A DNA stretch of 64,000 bases from an uncultured Eubacteriales bacterium (GTDB lineage Bacteria > Bacillota > Clostridia > Oscillospirales > Acutalibacteraceae). The stretch spans positions 1-64,000 of the forward strand of contig CAKSIG010000002.1 of the NCBI GenBank assembly GCA_934463035.1. Direction: 5' to 3'. The notes beneath the pieces are model-generated. The model searched no databases. It saw only the letters and a program-made list of their open reading frames with translations, and was not told where the DNA came from. Positions 8,138-17,061 of the stretch are shown here, in pieces (position 1 is the first letter of the stretch; every line of letters begins with the position of its first letter). Position numbers and translations under genes: made by a program.

Positions 8138-9196
8138 TTAAAAAATCAACGTCCAGATATCCTTGGCTGTAATAAGCAGCATAAAGCCTACCAGTATAAC
8201 AAATCCTGCCGCGTGAACCGCCGCCTCGTACTTCTGCGGAACGGGTTTTCTGAATATCATTTCAATCAGTATAAACAGCAGTCTGCCGCCGTCAAGCGCG
8301 GGAAGCGGCAAAAGATTGAATATTCCGAGATTGATTGTTATAAGCGCCATTATAGGCAAAAGGCTTTGCAAATTCTGCTTTGCCGCCGAGCCTATTGCTG
8401 CGGTAACGCCGACAGGACCCGAAACGGCGCTTATGCCGTACTTTCCGCTTATAAGATCTATTAACGAACGCCACACAACGGCACAGTAAGAAACAGAGGT
8501 CTTTACCGTTTGCGTTATATAGGTGCCGACATTTTTATTTATGCCGTAAACATAAAAATCAACCGTGAGGTATTTAATACCGTTTGATTCTTCGGTATCA
8601 AACTTAACGTCTTTTAGGGTCACTTTGCCGCCGTCGCGCTTTACGGTAATATCAATTTTGCCGTCCTTAATGTTTGTGAATGCATAGCTTAAATCGTATG
8701 TGGTGAAGATTTTTCTGCCGTCAACCGCGATTATTTTATCATCGGCTTGAAGACCGCTGTTACAGCTTATTGCGCCGTCGTTAAACCCTGCGACCACGGT
8801 TGAAGTAAACCTTTCGGAAGGAGCCAAAACAACCGCCACGATAATAAGACCCGCAAGCAGATTGAAAAGTGCGCCCATTACAACTATAATAAATCTTCGC
8901 CACGGTTTTTTATTGCAGAAAGCGCGGTCGTCGGAGCTGTTTTCGTCCTCGCCCTCCATAGCGCAGTAGCCGCCGAGCGGTATTAAATTAACGGAATATT
9001 CGGTTTCGCCTATTTTTTTTGAAAAAAGTTTATGCCCAAAGCCGACGGCAAATTCATTTACTCTGACGCCCATCAGCTTTGCGGCGATAAAATGACCGAA
9101 CTCATGTATTATTATTAAAACAAGAAACAGAGCGATTGCGACGAGATAAGGCCACACATTGCCCCAAACGTTTAAAAAAGCAGAAATAACTACCAC
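8138..9196 (-). CDS. rseP: Site-2 intramembrane zinc protease RseP family
   Basis: Multi-pass membrane metalloprotease (M50) that cleaves transmembrane segments such as anti-sigma factors or signal-peptide remnants. HEFGH at 31-35 inside the first membrane helix supplies two zinc ligands and the catalytic glutamate; LDGGR near 300 supplies the third ligand. A PDZ domain (about 120-200) and C-terminal membrane helices are present. At 352 residues it is a normal length. The start is GTG at 9196, eight bases past the dxr stop, with only a weak GGTGG ribosome site, so translation is probably coupled to dxr. Confidence 0.95.
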   Translation of the reverse strand: MVVISAFLNVWGNVWPYLVAIALFLVLIIIHEFGHFIAAKLMGVRVNEFAVGFGHKLFSKKIGETEYSVNLIPLGGYCAMEGEDENSSDDRAFCNKKPWRRFIIVVMGALFNLLAGLIIVAVVLAPSERFTSTVVAGFNDGAISCNSGLQADDKIIAVDGRKIFTTYDLSYAFTNIKDGKIDITVKRDGGKVTLKDVKFDTEESNGIKYLTVDFYVYGINKNVGTYITQTVKTSVSYCAVVWRSLIDLISGKYGISAVSGPVGVTAAIGSAAKQNLQSLLPIMALITINLGIFNLLPLPALDGGRLLFILIEMIFRKPVPQKYEAAVHAAGFVILVGFMLLITAKDIWTLIF

Positions 9197-9204
9197 CCAC
9201 CGAT

Positions 9205-10341
9205 TCAGAAAGATTCTTTGACAGACTGACGCGCAGACCTGTCGGCTTCAAGCACGTCTTCAAGGGTATACCGTTCTTTATTATTGACAGAAAGCAACGC
9301 TCTTTCCACCGCGTTTGCAATTTCTAAAAATTTAATTTTCCCCTTTAAGAACAAATCGACCGCCGCCTCGTTTGCGCCGTTCACCGCTGTCGGAGCAAGG
9401 CCGCCCTCGTTTATAGCGGCTATGCACAGCGGAAGGCACCTGAAAGTATCTGTATCAGGCTTTTCAAAAGTTAGCGTTCCTATATCGGAAAGGCTGAGAT
9501 GTTCAAACGCGGTTTTATCCCTGTTTGGATATGTCAGCGCATAAGCTATCGGCAAGCGCATATCGGGTGTGCCGAGCTGTGCTATTACAGCGCCGTCGGT
9601 AAGCTCAACGCCTGAATGGAGTATGCTTTGTCTGTGGACAAGAACCTCTATTCTGTCAGCGCCGACGCCGAACAAATGCACCGCTTCTATTACTTCAAGC
9701 CCTTTATTCATAAGCGTTGCGGAATCAACCGTTATCTTAGCGCCCATTGACCAATTCGGGTGCTTTAACGCCTGCGCCGCCGTTACATCGGCAAGCTCAG
9801 CCGTCTTTTTGCCGTAAAAAGGACCGCCCGACGCGGTAAGCAAAATTTTTGAAAGCGAGCCTTTGGGTGTCCCCTGTAACGACTGAAATATAGCGGAATG
9901 TTCGCTGTCTACGGGGATAATTTTTACATTGCGCTTCTTTGCGGCGGCGTTGACAAGCTCACCGCCCGTCACAAGGGTCTCTTTATTTGCAAGCGCAACG
10001 TCGTTGCCCGCGTCTATCGCCGCGAGTGTGGGTTCAAGACCCGCAATGCCGACAATGGCGTTCAGCACCGTATCGCAGCCGCCCGCGGCGGTTTCGCATA
10101 CACCCTTTTTGCCCGAAATTACCCTTGTATTTGTATCCTTAATTCTTATCTTTAAATCATTTGCCGCTGACTCGTCAAAGACCGCAACGGTCTCAGGCGC
10201 AAATTCACGCACCTGTTCTTCAAGCAGTTTTACATTGCTCCCCGCAGCAAGAGAGGTCACGGTGTAGCCGTTCTTTCTCACTACTTCAAGCGCCTGCGTA
10301 CCTATTGAGCCTGTGGAACCGAGAATAGCTATTTTTTTCAT
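9205..10341 (-). CDS. dxr: 1-deoxy-D-xylulose 5-phosphate reductoisomerase
   Basis: Second enzyme of the MEP pathway: NADPH-dependent rearrangement and reduction of DXP to MEP. The N-terminus MKKIAILGSTGSIG is the NADPH-binding Rossmann motif; ALANKETLV, VDSEHSAIFQSL and LTASGGPF are classic family signatures with metal-binding residues in the second. Length is normal (378). Either ATG 10341 or the GTG immediately before it could start translation; the ATG overlaps the cdsA stop. Order cdsA-dxr-rseP is a conserved bacterial arrangement. Confidence 0.97.
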   Translation of the reverse strand: MKKIAILGSTGSIGTQALEVVRKNGYTVTSLAAGSNVKLLEEQVREFAPETVAVFDESAANDLKIRIKDTNTRVISGKKGVCETAAGGCDTVLNAIVGIAGLEPTLAAIDAGNDVALANKETLVTGGELVNAAAKKRNVKIIPVDSEHSAIFQSLQGTPKGSLSKILLTASGGPFYGKKTAELADVTAAQALKHPNWSMGAKITVDSATLMNKGLEVIEAVHLFGVGADRIEVLVHRQSILHSGVELTDGAVIAQLGTPDMRLPIAYALTYPNRDKTAFEHLSLSDIGTLTFEKPDTDTFRCLPLCIAAINEGGLAPTAVNGANEAAVDLFLKGKIKFLEIANAVERALLSVNNKERYTLEDVLEADRSARQSVKESF

Positions 10342-11156
10342 CACATTGCTCCCGCATTTATAAACATATAAAGGACAGGGGCTATCATCAATATGCTGTC
10401 AACACGGTCAAGCACGCCGCCGTGACCCGGTATCAGCTTGCCGTAATCCTTTATGCCCGCTCCCCTTTTTATTGCCGACGCAAAAAGGTCGCCGACCATT
10501 CCGAGTATACAGAAAGGCACGGTAAGCAGTAATAAAGCGAGCAATTTTGAAGCCGTGCCGAAGCAGAGCGCAAGCACCGCGGTTATCACAAGGCTTGATA
10601 CAACACCGCCGACAGCGCCCTCAACAGTCTTTTTAGGACTTATTGCGGGGCAGAGCTTATGCTTGCCGCAGGTACTGCCGACAAAGTAAGCACCCATATC
10701 GCAAATGCTTGAAAAATTAAGCAACAGCAATAAATAGTATATTCCGTGGGAGTGGTTTAATATGCCCTCCAAGCTGCCGAAAGCAAAAGAAAGCACTATC
10801 GGCATACCGACGGTCATTGCTATTTCCTTAATGCCGTATCTGCTGTGATTTACGAGCGACATAATTGCCGCGAAAACGCAGTATATTACGCTTAATTCCT
10901 TAAATCCGAAAGCGCCCGAAAATATTTTTTCGCCGTATCCCGAGATTAAGAACACCGCCGCCGCGGAATACACCGCAGCACCCGTGAGCGACACCTTGCT
11001 TTTTATCCCTGCCGCATTACAGAGCAGCTCGTATGACGCGATTATGTTAAGAAGCGCCAAGAACACGGTTATTATTACGGGATAATAGCTTCCGCCGAAA
11101 AGCACCGCGATAAGCAGCGCTATCATAACCGCACCTGATATAATTCTTGTTTTCAT
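10341..11156 (-). CDS. cdsA: Phosphatidate cytidylyltransferase
   Basis: Integral membrane enzyme making CDP-diacylglycerol, the precursor of all bacterial phospholipids. Roughly eight hydrophobic helices are visible. The family signature lies near the C-terminus: KDYGKLIPGHGGVLDRVDS around 237-256, preceded by GDLFASAIKR. 271 residues is typical. Stop codon overlaps the dxr start, indicating coupled translation. Confidence 0.95.
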   Translation of the reverse strand: MKTRIISGAVMIALLIAVLFGGSYYPVIITVFLALLNIIASYELLCNAAGIKSKVSLTGAAVYSAAAVFLISGYGEKIFSGAFGFKELSVIYCVFAAIMSLVNHSRYGIKEIAMTVGMPIVLSFAFGSLEGILNHSHGIYYLLLLLNFSSICDMGAYFVGSTCGKHKLCPAISPKKTVEGAVGGVVSSLVITAVLALCFGTASKLLALLLLTVPFCILGMVGDLFASAIKRGAGIKDYGKLIPGHGGVLDRVDSILMIAPVLYMFINAGAM

Positions 11157-11208
11157 TTAAGGTTCCCCCTTTATTAGGCCGGCAAGAGCCAGACCCGTCA
11201 CGTCTAAA

Positions 11209-11928
11209 TTAAACTCCGCCGAAACGCCTTTGGCGGTGATTGTATTCGTCCAACGCCTGCTCCAAATGTTTGGGTTTAAAATCGGGCCACAAAACATCGG
11301 AAAACCAATACTCAGCGTATGCCGCCTGCCAAATAAGATAGTTTGACAAACGGTATTCTCCGCTTGGGCGTATTATGTAATCGGGATCCGGCTGACCCGC
11401 GGTGTAGAGGTATTTTTCAATTGTATCTTCGGTTATTTCGTCAGCCGAAACGCCCGATCTTACTATTTCCCTGACGGCGTGGGTTATTTCGTCCCTGCCG
11501 CCGTAATTAAGCGCGATGTTAAGATGCAGTCCCGTAGCGTTTGCGGATTCGCGCTCAGCGTCGGCAATAAGCTCCTTAATATCCTCGTCAAGAACGCTTA
11601 TATTGCCTATAAATTTAACCTTGATGTTTTCTTCCTTGAAATTCTTTGCGTCCTTTAAATAGTCGCGCAGAATTTTCATTATATTGTCAACCTCGTCCTT
11701 AGGTCTTTTCCAATTCTCGGTTGAAAAGGCGTAAACAGTAAGGTATTCAAGTCCTATTTTGTTGCAGTATCTTGCTATTGTTTTAAAATTTTTAGATCCT
11801 GCGGCGTGACCTGCGGTTCTCGGCAGGGAACGCTTTTTTGCCCAGCGCCCGTTGCCGTCCATAATTATTGCTATGTGCCGCGGCAAAACGCGTTCGGCTT
11901 TATTTTTTCGTTTGAAAAACGGCAACAT
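11209..11928 (-). CDS. uppS: Isoprenyl transferase (undecaprenyl diphosphate synthase)
   Basis: Cis-prenyltransferase that elongates farnesyl diphosphate to the C55 carrier lipid for wall synthesis. IIMDGNGRWAKKR (21-33) contains the catalytic aspartate and substrate-binding residues; YAFSTENWKRP and the C-terminal PSGEYRLSNYLIWQ..YAEYWF segment are family hallmarks. 239 residues is normal. ATG preceded by AAGGG. Follows frr, precedes cdsA. Confidence 0.97.
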   Translation of the reverse strand: MLPFFKRKNKAERVLPRHIAIIMDGNGRWAKKRSLPRTAGHAAGSKNFKTIARYCNKIGLEYLTVYAFSTENWKRPKDEVDNIMKILRDYLKDAKNFKEENIKVKFIGNISVLDEDIKELIADAERESANATGLHLNIALNYGGRDEITHAVREIVRSGVSADEITEDTIEKYLYTAGQPDPDYIIRPSGEYRLSNYLIWQAAYAEYWFSDVLWPDFKPKHLEQALDEYNHRQRRFGGV

Positions 11929-11960
11929 TTACACACCCTTTTCACTGTTGTGCTGAAACA

Positions 11961-11981
11961 GGCGTACACTGAGTGTACGCC
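11961..11981. other. Perfect hairpin between frr and uppS
   Basis: Nine-base stem GGCGTACAC / GTGTACGCC with a three-base loop in the frr-uppS gap. No T tract follows on the minus strand, so it is unlikely to end transcription; it may be an mRNA processing or stability element. Confidence 0.5.
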
Positions 11982-11988
11982 AGCAGTT

Positions 11989-12543
11989 TTATATTTCCAT
12001 TATTTCTTTTTCTTTTGCCGCGGCAAGCTCGTCGGCTTCCTTGCAATACTTATCGGTGAGGTTTTGTATTTTTTTCTCCCCGTTTGTAACGTCGTCCTCG
12101 GTTATTTCGTTGTTTTTCTTCATTGCTTTGAGTTTTTCTATTGCGTCTCTGCGTGTGTTACGCAGGGCAACCTTGTTTTCCTCTGCCGTTTTGCGAACGT
12201 CTTTAACGATTTCCTTACGCCTTTCCTCGGTAAGCTGAGGGAAAGCAAGACGGATAACTCTGCCGTCGTTCTGGGGGTTAATACCGATGTCCGACGTAAG
12301 TATTGCTTTTTCTATTTCTTTAAGCGTACTCGCGTCCCACGGCTGAATGAGCAAAACCCTCGGTTCGGGTACCGACACCGCCGCCATCTGCTGTATCGGA
12401 GTGGGGCAACCGTAGTAATCGACCGTGATTCGGTCAAGCACCGAAGCGTTTGCCCTGCCTGCGCGAATTGATTTATAATCGCGTTCAAGCACACCGATGG
12501 TTTTTCCCATTTTTTCTTCTGTATTCTTTAAAAGCTCTTTCAT
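11989..12543 (-). CDS. frr: Ribosome recycling factor
   Basis: Splits post-termination ribosomes with EF-G. The 184-residue protein is the normal length and matches the family throughout: SIRAGRANASVLDRI near the start of the long helix, YYGCPTPIQQMA at the hinge, and a C-terminal three-helix region ending in KEKEIMEI. Strong GGGAGG ribosome site before ATG. pyrH-frr is a conserved pair. Confidence 0.98.
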   Translation of the reverse strand: MKELLKNTEEKMGKTIGVLERDYKSIRAGRANASVLDRITVDYYGCPTPIQQMAAVSVPEPRVLLIQPWDASTLKEIEKAILTSDIGINPQNDGRVIRLAFPQLTEERRKEIVKDVRKTAEENKVALRNTRRDAIEKLKAMKKNNEITEDDVTNGEKKIQNLTDKYCKEADELAAAKEKEIMEI

Positions 12544-12565
12544 AAATTAGCCTCCCTTTATTATT

Positions 12566-13270
12566 TTATTTTACCAAAGTTCCGTTATGCATGCCCTGAA
12601 CGGCGCGCACTATATTGTCGGGGTCGTTGAGATTGAAAACAAGTATCTGTATTCCGTTATCCATACAAAGAGATGCCGCCGTGCTGTCCATAACGTGAAG
12701 TCCCTTTTGAAGCACGTCGATATGCGACAGGGTATCGTATTTCTTAGCGTCTTTGTTGAGCTTCGGATCGCTGTCATAAACGCCGTCAACATTGGTTGCC
12801 TTAAATATAACGTCGGCGCCTATCTCGGCGGCTCTGAGCGCCGCGGCGGTATCGGTTGAGAAGAAGGGATTTCCCGTTCCGCATCCAAATATTACGACCC
12901 TGCCCTTTTCAAGATGGCGGACAGCCTTATTCCTGATATACGGCTCGGCTATCTGACGCATTTCAATGGCGGTCTGCACCCTTGCGGTAACGCCTAACTG
13001 TTCAAGCGCGTCGGCGATTGCAAGCGAATTTATTGTTGTAGCGAGCATTCCCATATGGTCAGCCCTTGTTCTGTCCATCTTGCCGCTCGAACGTCCGCGC
13101 CAGAAGTTGCCGCCGCCTACAACTATTGCGACCTCAACGCCCATATCAACGCACTCTTTTACCCTTGCGCAAACATCAAGCACCTTTTCAAAGTCAATAC
13201 CAACGCCTTTTTCACCGGCAAGCACCTCGCCGCTCAGTTTCAAAAGCACACGTTTATAAACAGGTTTCAT
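12566..13270 (-). CDS. pyrH: Uridylate kinase
   Basis: Phosphorylates UMP to UDP; hexameric bacterial enzyme of the amino-acid kinase fold, unrelated to eukaryotic UMP-CMP kinase. KLSGEVL at 11-17, VVGGGNFWRG at 50-59, GTGNPFFSTDTAAALRA around 130-147 and the NVDGVYDSDP loop are all present. 234 residues is typical. First gene of the pyrH-frr-uppS-cdsA-dxr-rseP-ispG-polC operon, 32 bases downstream of a consensus promoter. Confidence 0.97.
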   Translation of the reverse strand: MKPVYKRVLLKLSGEVLAGEKGVGIDFEKVLDVCARVKECVDMGVEVAIVVGGGNFWRGRSSGKMDRTRADHMGMLATTINSLAIADALEQLGVTARVQTAIEMRQIAEPYIRNKAVRHLEKGRVVIFGCGTGNPFFSTDTAAALRAAEIGADVIFKATNVDGVYDSDPKLNKDAKKYDTLSHIDVLQKGLHVMDSTAASLCMDNGIQILVFNLNDPDNIVRAVQGMHNGTLVK

Positions 13271-13302
13271 ACTTTCAACACCCCAATTTTAATATCATAC
13301 TT

Positions 13303-13331
13303 ATTTTACAATATACCTCGGATATTGTCAA
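13303..13331 (-). promoter_or_regulatory. Promoter of the pyrH-polC operon
   Basis: Minus strand: -35 TTGACA (13326-13331), 17-bp spacer, -10 TAAAAT (13303-13308). It is the only clear promoter seen for the eight genes downstream. Confidence 0.8.
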
Positions 13332-13341
13332 TTACAAAAGC

Positions 13342-13372
13342 AAAGACGGACGTAAAAATAACGTCCGTCTTT
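13342..13372 (-). terminator. Terminator after the phosphoribosyltransferase gene
   Basis: Twelve-base stem AAAGACGGACGT / ACGTCCGTCTTT around a seven-base loop, eight bases past the stop of the upstream gene and ending just before the pyrH promoter. Confidence 0.8.
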
Positions 13373-13379
13373 AAAAAAA

Positions 13380-13919
13380 TTATTTAAAAAACAACGGTAG
13401 TTTTTCAAGGAAAATTATATCCTTGCGGTCAGCCGCGTCGCCCTCCGCCAAAAAGGCGCAAGCCGCAACCTCTTTACCGCCTGCCTCGGCAACCAATTCG
13501 CGCGTTGCGCTGAGTGATTCGCCCGTGCTGATAACGTCGTCAACAATAAGAACGCGCTTGCCTTTGAGCATTTGCACCTCGGTCTCGCCGAGGAACAGGT
13601 GCTGTTCGTGCTGTGTGGTTATTGAATTAACGTTGATTTCAAGTGGATTGCGCATATAGACCTTCATGCCCTTGCGCGCAATTATGTAAGGCTTGCCTGT
13701 CTGACGCGCCATTTCGTAAGCAATCGGTATGCTCTTGGCTTCGGGGGTTATGATAACGTCGAACTCGGGAACTTTTTTGAGAAGCTCGGCACAGCCCGCT
13801 ATTGTAAGCTCGACATCGCCGAATATTATGAAAGCGGCTATATCCAGCTTATCGCTTACGGGGAATTTTTCCAATTTGCGTTCAAGACCTGCGATTTTTA
13901 AAGTATAATATTCTGACAT
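13380..13919 (-). CDS. Phosphoribosyltransferase, adenine phosphoribosyltransferase-like
   Basis: Type I phosphoribosyltransferase of 179 residues. The PRPP-binding loop VDDVISTGES lies at 126-135 and a basic KVYMRNP segment follows the central strand. It belongs to a Clostridia family usually labelled adenine phosphoribosyltransferase, but it lacks the N-terminal PGIxFxD signature of classical Apt, so the base it uses is uncertain; purine salvage is the likely role. Third gene after alaS and HIT, closed by a terminator. Confidence 0.8.
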   Translation of the reverse strand: MSEYYTLKIAGLERKLEKFPVSDKLDIAAFIIFGDVELTIAGCAELLKKVPEFDVIITPEAKSIPIAYEMARQTGKPYIIARKGMKVYMRNPLEINVNSITTQHEQHLFLGETEVQMLKGKRVLIVDDVISTGESLSATRELVAEAGGKEVAACAFLAEGDAADRKDIIFLEKLPLFFK

Positions 13920-13948
13920 TTATATTATCTCCTTAATCCTATTTGTTA

Positions 13949-14290
13949 TCAGCCCGGAGGCCAAGCGAGATTTCGGCGGGCGAGCAGGTGGAAATGAATG
14001 TGTCCCACGGTCTGTCCCCCGTCCTTGCCGCAGTTGTTTACTACCCTGTAACCGCCGTCGAGCTTTTCCTGCTTTGCAATTTCCGCAATTGCTTCAAAAA
14101 CCCTTGCAACCTCTATGCTGTTCTCCGCATTTATCATATCAGCGGAGGCGATGTGCTTTTTCGGTATCACGATAGCGTGAAACGGCGCCTGCGGGTCAAT
14201 ATCCTTAAACGCATAGACATACTCGTTTTCGTAAACCTTTGTACTGGGGATTTCACCCGCCGCAATTTTGCAAAATAAACAATCCGACAT
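13949..14290 (-). CDS. HIT family nucleotide hydrolase (HinT-like)
   Basis: Histidine-triad hydrolase, typically acting on adenosine phosphoramidates including aminoacyl-adenylates. The triad HIHFHLL sits at 97-103, and CLFCKI near the N-terminus matches the HinT zinc-site start. 113 residues is normal. It lies two bases after alaS; hydrolysis of stray aminoacyl-AMP would make sense beside a tRNA synthetase, though this is inference. Confidence 0.93.
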   Translation of the reverse strand: MSDCLFCKIAAGEIPSTKVYENEYVYAFKDIDPQAPFHAIVIPKKHIASADMINAENSIEVARVFEAIAEIAKQEKLDGGYRVVNNCGKDGGQTVGHIHFHLLARRNLAWPPG

Positions 14291-14292
14291 CG

Positions 14293-16920
14293 TTATCCTC
14301 CTATTTGTTTTTTAACGGTTTCAAACGCCGCCGCAAGAGCGGTATCGACCTTGGATATATCCTTGCCGCCCGCCATTGCCATATCGGGCTTGCCGCCGCC
14401 GTTGCCGCCGGCGAGCTTTGCTATTTCTCTTACAAGATTGCCCGCGTGCGCGCCTTTTTTAACGGCGTCTGCGCCGCAGACCGCGCAGAAGGTGAGTTTG
14501 TCGCCGTTTGTGCCCGCAAATACAGCCGCTATATCGCCATAGTTACCCTTGATAACGTCGGCGGTTTTTCTGAGTTCGTCGGCAGACGCGCCGCTCATAA
14601 CAAGGGTTACCACCCTTACGCCGCCGACATCTTCCGCGTTTTTAATAATATCCTCGGTTTTAAGCGACGCCAATTTGCCTTCAAGGGACTCTATCTTTTT
14701 ATCGGCTTCTTTAAGCTCGGATACCAACTGAGCCGAACGCCTTGCAATATCCTCGGGGTTAGAAGCCTTGACCGCCGCCGCGGTTTCGTTTATCAAATTC
14801 TTATAATGCGCTATAAGTCCCAGAACGCCGCTGCCCGTAACCGCTTCTATTCTGCGGACTCCCGCGGCAACGCTTGCCTCGGAAACGATTTTAAACAAGC
14901 CTATTTTGGCGGTGTTTGTGACGTGTGTGCCGCCGCAAAGCTCGACCGACCTGTCGCCTGCCGCGACCACCCTTACGACCTTGCCGTATTTTTCACCGAA
15001 AAGCGCCATCGCGCCGAGTTTTTTAGCCTCGTCTATCGGCATTTCGCGGTTATCAACCTCGATACCGTCAAGTATCGCGCCGTTTACAAAATCTTCAACC
15101 TGTTTTAATTCATCGTCTGTAAGCGCCGAAAAATGGGTGAAGTCGAACCTGACCGAATTTTCAGTTACAAGCTGACCCGCCTGTTCAACGTGGGTTCCGA
15201 GAACCGAGCGCAGACCTGCCTGCAAAAGATGTGCCGCGGTGTGATTGCGGCGTATTGCCTCACGGCGGGCAACATTTATTGTCGCTTTAACCTTATCGCC
15301 CACCGAAACGGTACCTTTAACTACCTTGCCGTAATGGGTAAACACATTACCCGCGGTCTTTTTGGTATCGCTGACTTCAAATTCGGCATTATCGGATAAT
15401 ATTACGCCCGTATCGCCGGCCTGTCCTCCGCTTTCGCCGTAAAACACGGTGCTTTCAAGCACAAGTATTATTTTTTCGCCCTCAGACGCGCAATTTGCGT
15501 GTTCGCCCGCGCAGACAATATCCGAAACGACCGTATCACAGGTGTTTTCGGTATATCCCAAGAACTTTGTGGCGGCAATATTGTCAAATCCTACGCCGTC
15601 GCTGCTCCAACTCTCAGCGTCCGCCGCCTTGCGTGAAGAACGGGCAAGCTGACGTTGACTTTCCATAAGCTCGCGGAACTTATCTTCATCGACCGTCATA
15701 CCTTTTTCGGCGAGAATATCCTTTGTTAAGTCTATCGGGAAGCCGTAGGTATCGTAAAGCCTGAATGCGTCCTCACCTGAAAGCACGCCGCCTTTTTTCA
15801 TAAGGTCGCCGAGCATATTAAGACCCTGATCTATGGTCTTATTGAAATTCGCTTCTTCGTTTGAGATAACCTTTTTAATAAGCTCCTGCTTTTCAACAAG
15901 CTCGGGGTAACCTGACTTGTTTTCGGCTATAACGCTGTCGCAAAGGGTTGTAAGGAACGTATGGTCTATTCCTATGAGCTTGCCGTGTCTTGCCGCACGT
16001 CTTATAAGTCGGCGGAGGACGTAACCTCTGCCCTCGTTCGACGGGATTATGCCGTCGCTTATCATAAACGTAGCCGCGCGTATATGGTCGGTTATCGCAC
16101 GTATGGAAATATCGGTATTCGCATCCTTACCGTACTGCTTACCCGAAATTTCACAAACCTTGTTGAGTATATTCCGTATCGTATCGACCTCGAACATATT
16201 ATCAACACCCTGCATTACGCAGGCAAGACGTTCAAGTCCCATACCCGTATCAATATTCTTGTGTTCAAGCTCGGTATACGTGCCGTCGCCCATATTATTG
16301 AACTGTGAAAATACGTTGTTCCATATTTCCATATAACGGTCGCAGTCACAACCGGGCTTACAATCGGGAGAGCCGCAACCGTATTTTTCGCCCCTGTCGA
16401 AATATATCTCGCTGCACGGGCCGCAAGGACCTGTTCCGTGTTCCCAGAAGTTATCCTCTTTGCCGAGGCGGACTATCCTTTCCTCAGGCACGCCTATAAC
16501 GTCGCGCCATATAGCGTATGCCTCGTCGTCCTCCTCATAGACCGAGGGCCAAAGCCTGTCCTCAGGAATTTCAAGAGTCTTTGTAAGAAATTCCCACGCC
16601 CACGGAATAGCCTCGTTCTTGAAATAGTCCCCGAACGAGAAGTTGCCGAGCATTTCAAAGTATGTGCCGTGGCGCGCGGTATGTCCAACCCTTTCAAGGT
16701 CGGGGGTTCTTATACATTTCTGGCAGGTGGTGACGCGCTTTGACGGAGGAGTTACCTCGCCCGTAAAATACTTTTTCATAGGCGCCATACCCGAATTTAT
16801 GAGAAGCAATGATTTATCGTTATTCGGAACCAGCGGGAAACTGCCCAAACGCAGATGCCCCTTGGATTCAAAGAATGACAAAAATTTTTCGCGCAAATCG
16901 TTTAATGAGGTCCACTCCAT
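14293..16920 (-). CDS. alaS: Alanyl-tRNA synthetase
   Basis: Charges tRNA-Ala. The class II core begins at MEWTSLNDLREKFLSFF; the zinc editing domain shows RNHTAAHLLQAGLR and ELCGGTHV; the C-terminal DHHA1 region ends in GGGKPDMAMAGGKD. I chose ATG 16920 (875 residues) rather than an upstream start because AAGGATG lies at correct spacing and families start here; the longer frame would begin upstream within the 5' leader region. Own promoter, divergent from the beta-CASP gene. No T-box leader fits in the ~40-base leader. Confidence 0.98.
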   Translation of the reverse strand: MEWTSLNDLREKFLSFFESKGHLRLGSFPLVPNNDKSLLLINSGMAPMKKYFTGEVTPPSKRVTTCQKCIRTPDLERVGHTARHGTYFEMLGNFSFGDYFKNEAIPWAWEFLTKTLEIPEDRLWPSVYEEDDEAYAIWRDVIGVPEERIVRLGKEDNFWEHGTGPCGPCSEIYFDRGEKYGCGSPDCKPGCDCDRYMEIWNNVFSQFNNMGDGTYTELEHKNIDTGMGLERLACVMQGVDNMFEVDTIRNILNKVCEISGKQYGKDANTDISIRAITDHIRAATFMISDGIIPSNEGRGYVLRRLIRRAARHGKLIGIDHTFLTTLCDSVIAENKSGYPELVEKQELIKKVISNEEANFNKTIDQGLNMLGDLMKKGGVLSGEDAFRLYDTYGFPIDLTKDILAEKGMTVDEDKFRELMESQRQLARSSRKAADAESWSSDGVGFDNIAATKFLGYTENTCDTVVSDIVCAGEHANCASEGEKIILVLESTVFYGESGGQAGDTGVILSDNAEFEVSDTKKTAGNVFTHYGKVVKGTVSVGDKVKATINVARREAIRRNHTAAHLLQAGLRSVLGTHVEQAGQLVTENSVRFDFTHFSALTDDELKQVEDFVNGAILDGIEVDNREMPIDEAKKLGAMALFGEKYGKVVRVVAAGDRSVELCGGTHVTNTAKIGLFKIVSEASVAAGVRRIEAVTGSGVLGLIAHYKNLINETAAAVKASNPEDIARRSAQLVSELKEADKKIESLEGKLASLKTEDIIKNAEDVGGVRVVTLVMSGASADELRKTADVIKGNYGDIAAVFAGTNGDKLTFCAVCGADAVKKGAHAGNLVREIAKLAGGNGGGKPDMAMAGGKDISKVDTALAAAFETVKKQIGG

Positions 16921-16958
16921 ACAAAACATCCTTAATAAAAATTTAAAAATACCCAATC

Positions 16959-16987
16959 ATTATATACCCCGCAAAAAAATTTGTCAA
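16959..16987 (-). promoter_or_regulatory. Promoter of the alaS operon
   Basis: Minus strand: -35 TTGACA (16982-16987), 17-bp spacer, -10 TATAAT (16959-16964); a consensus promoter with a short leader. Confidence 0.85.
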
Positions 16988-17008
16988 CAAAAGACAGTCA
17001 TTATGTAT

Positions 17009-17037
17009 TTGAATATAAACGCGAATTGTAGTATAAT
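17009..17037 (+). promoter_or_regulatory. Promoter of the beta-CASP nuclease gene
   Basis: -35 TTGAAT (17009-17014), 17-bp spacer, -10 TATAAT (17032-17037), followed by GGAGGTG and the ATG at 17062. Back-to-back with the alaS promoter. Confidence 0.8.
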
Positions 17038-17061
17038 ATTTACAAAGACGGAGGTGTTTTT

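Noticed and set aside
14239..15108. 289-codon plus-strand ORF inside alaS
   Set aside because: Antisense to a certain alaS with full domain match; the translated sequence has no recognisable features and no ribosome site.
16921..17061. T-box leader for alaS
   Set aside because: The alaS leader between predicted transcript start and ATG is only about 30-40 bases, too short for a T-box; sequence is AT-rich and structureless.
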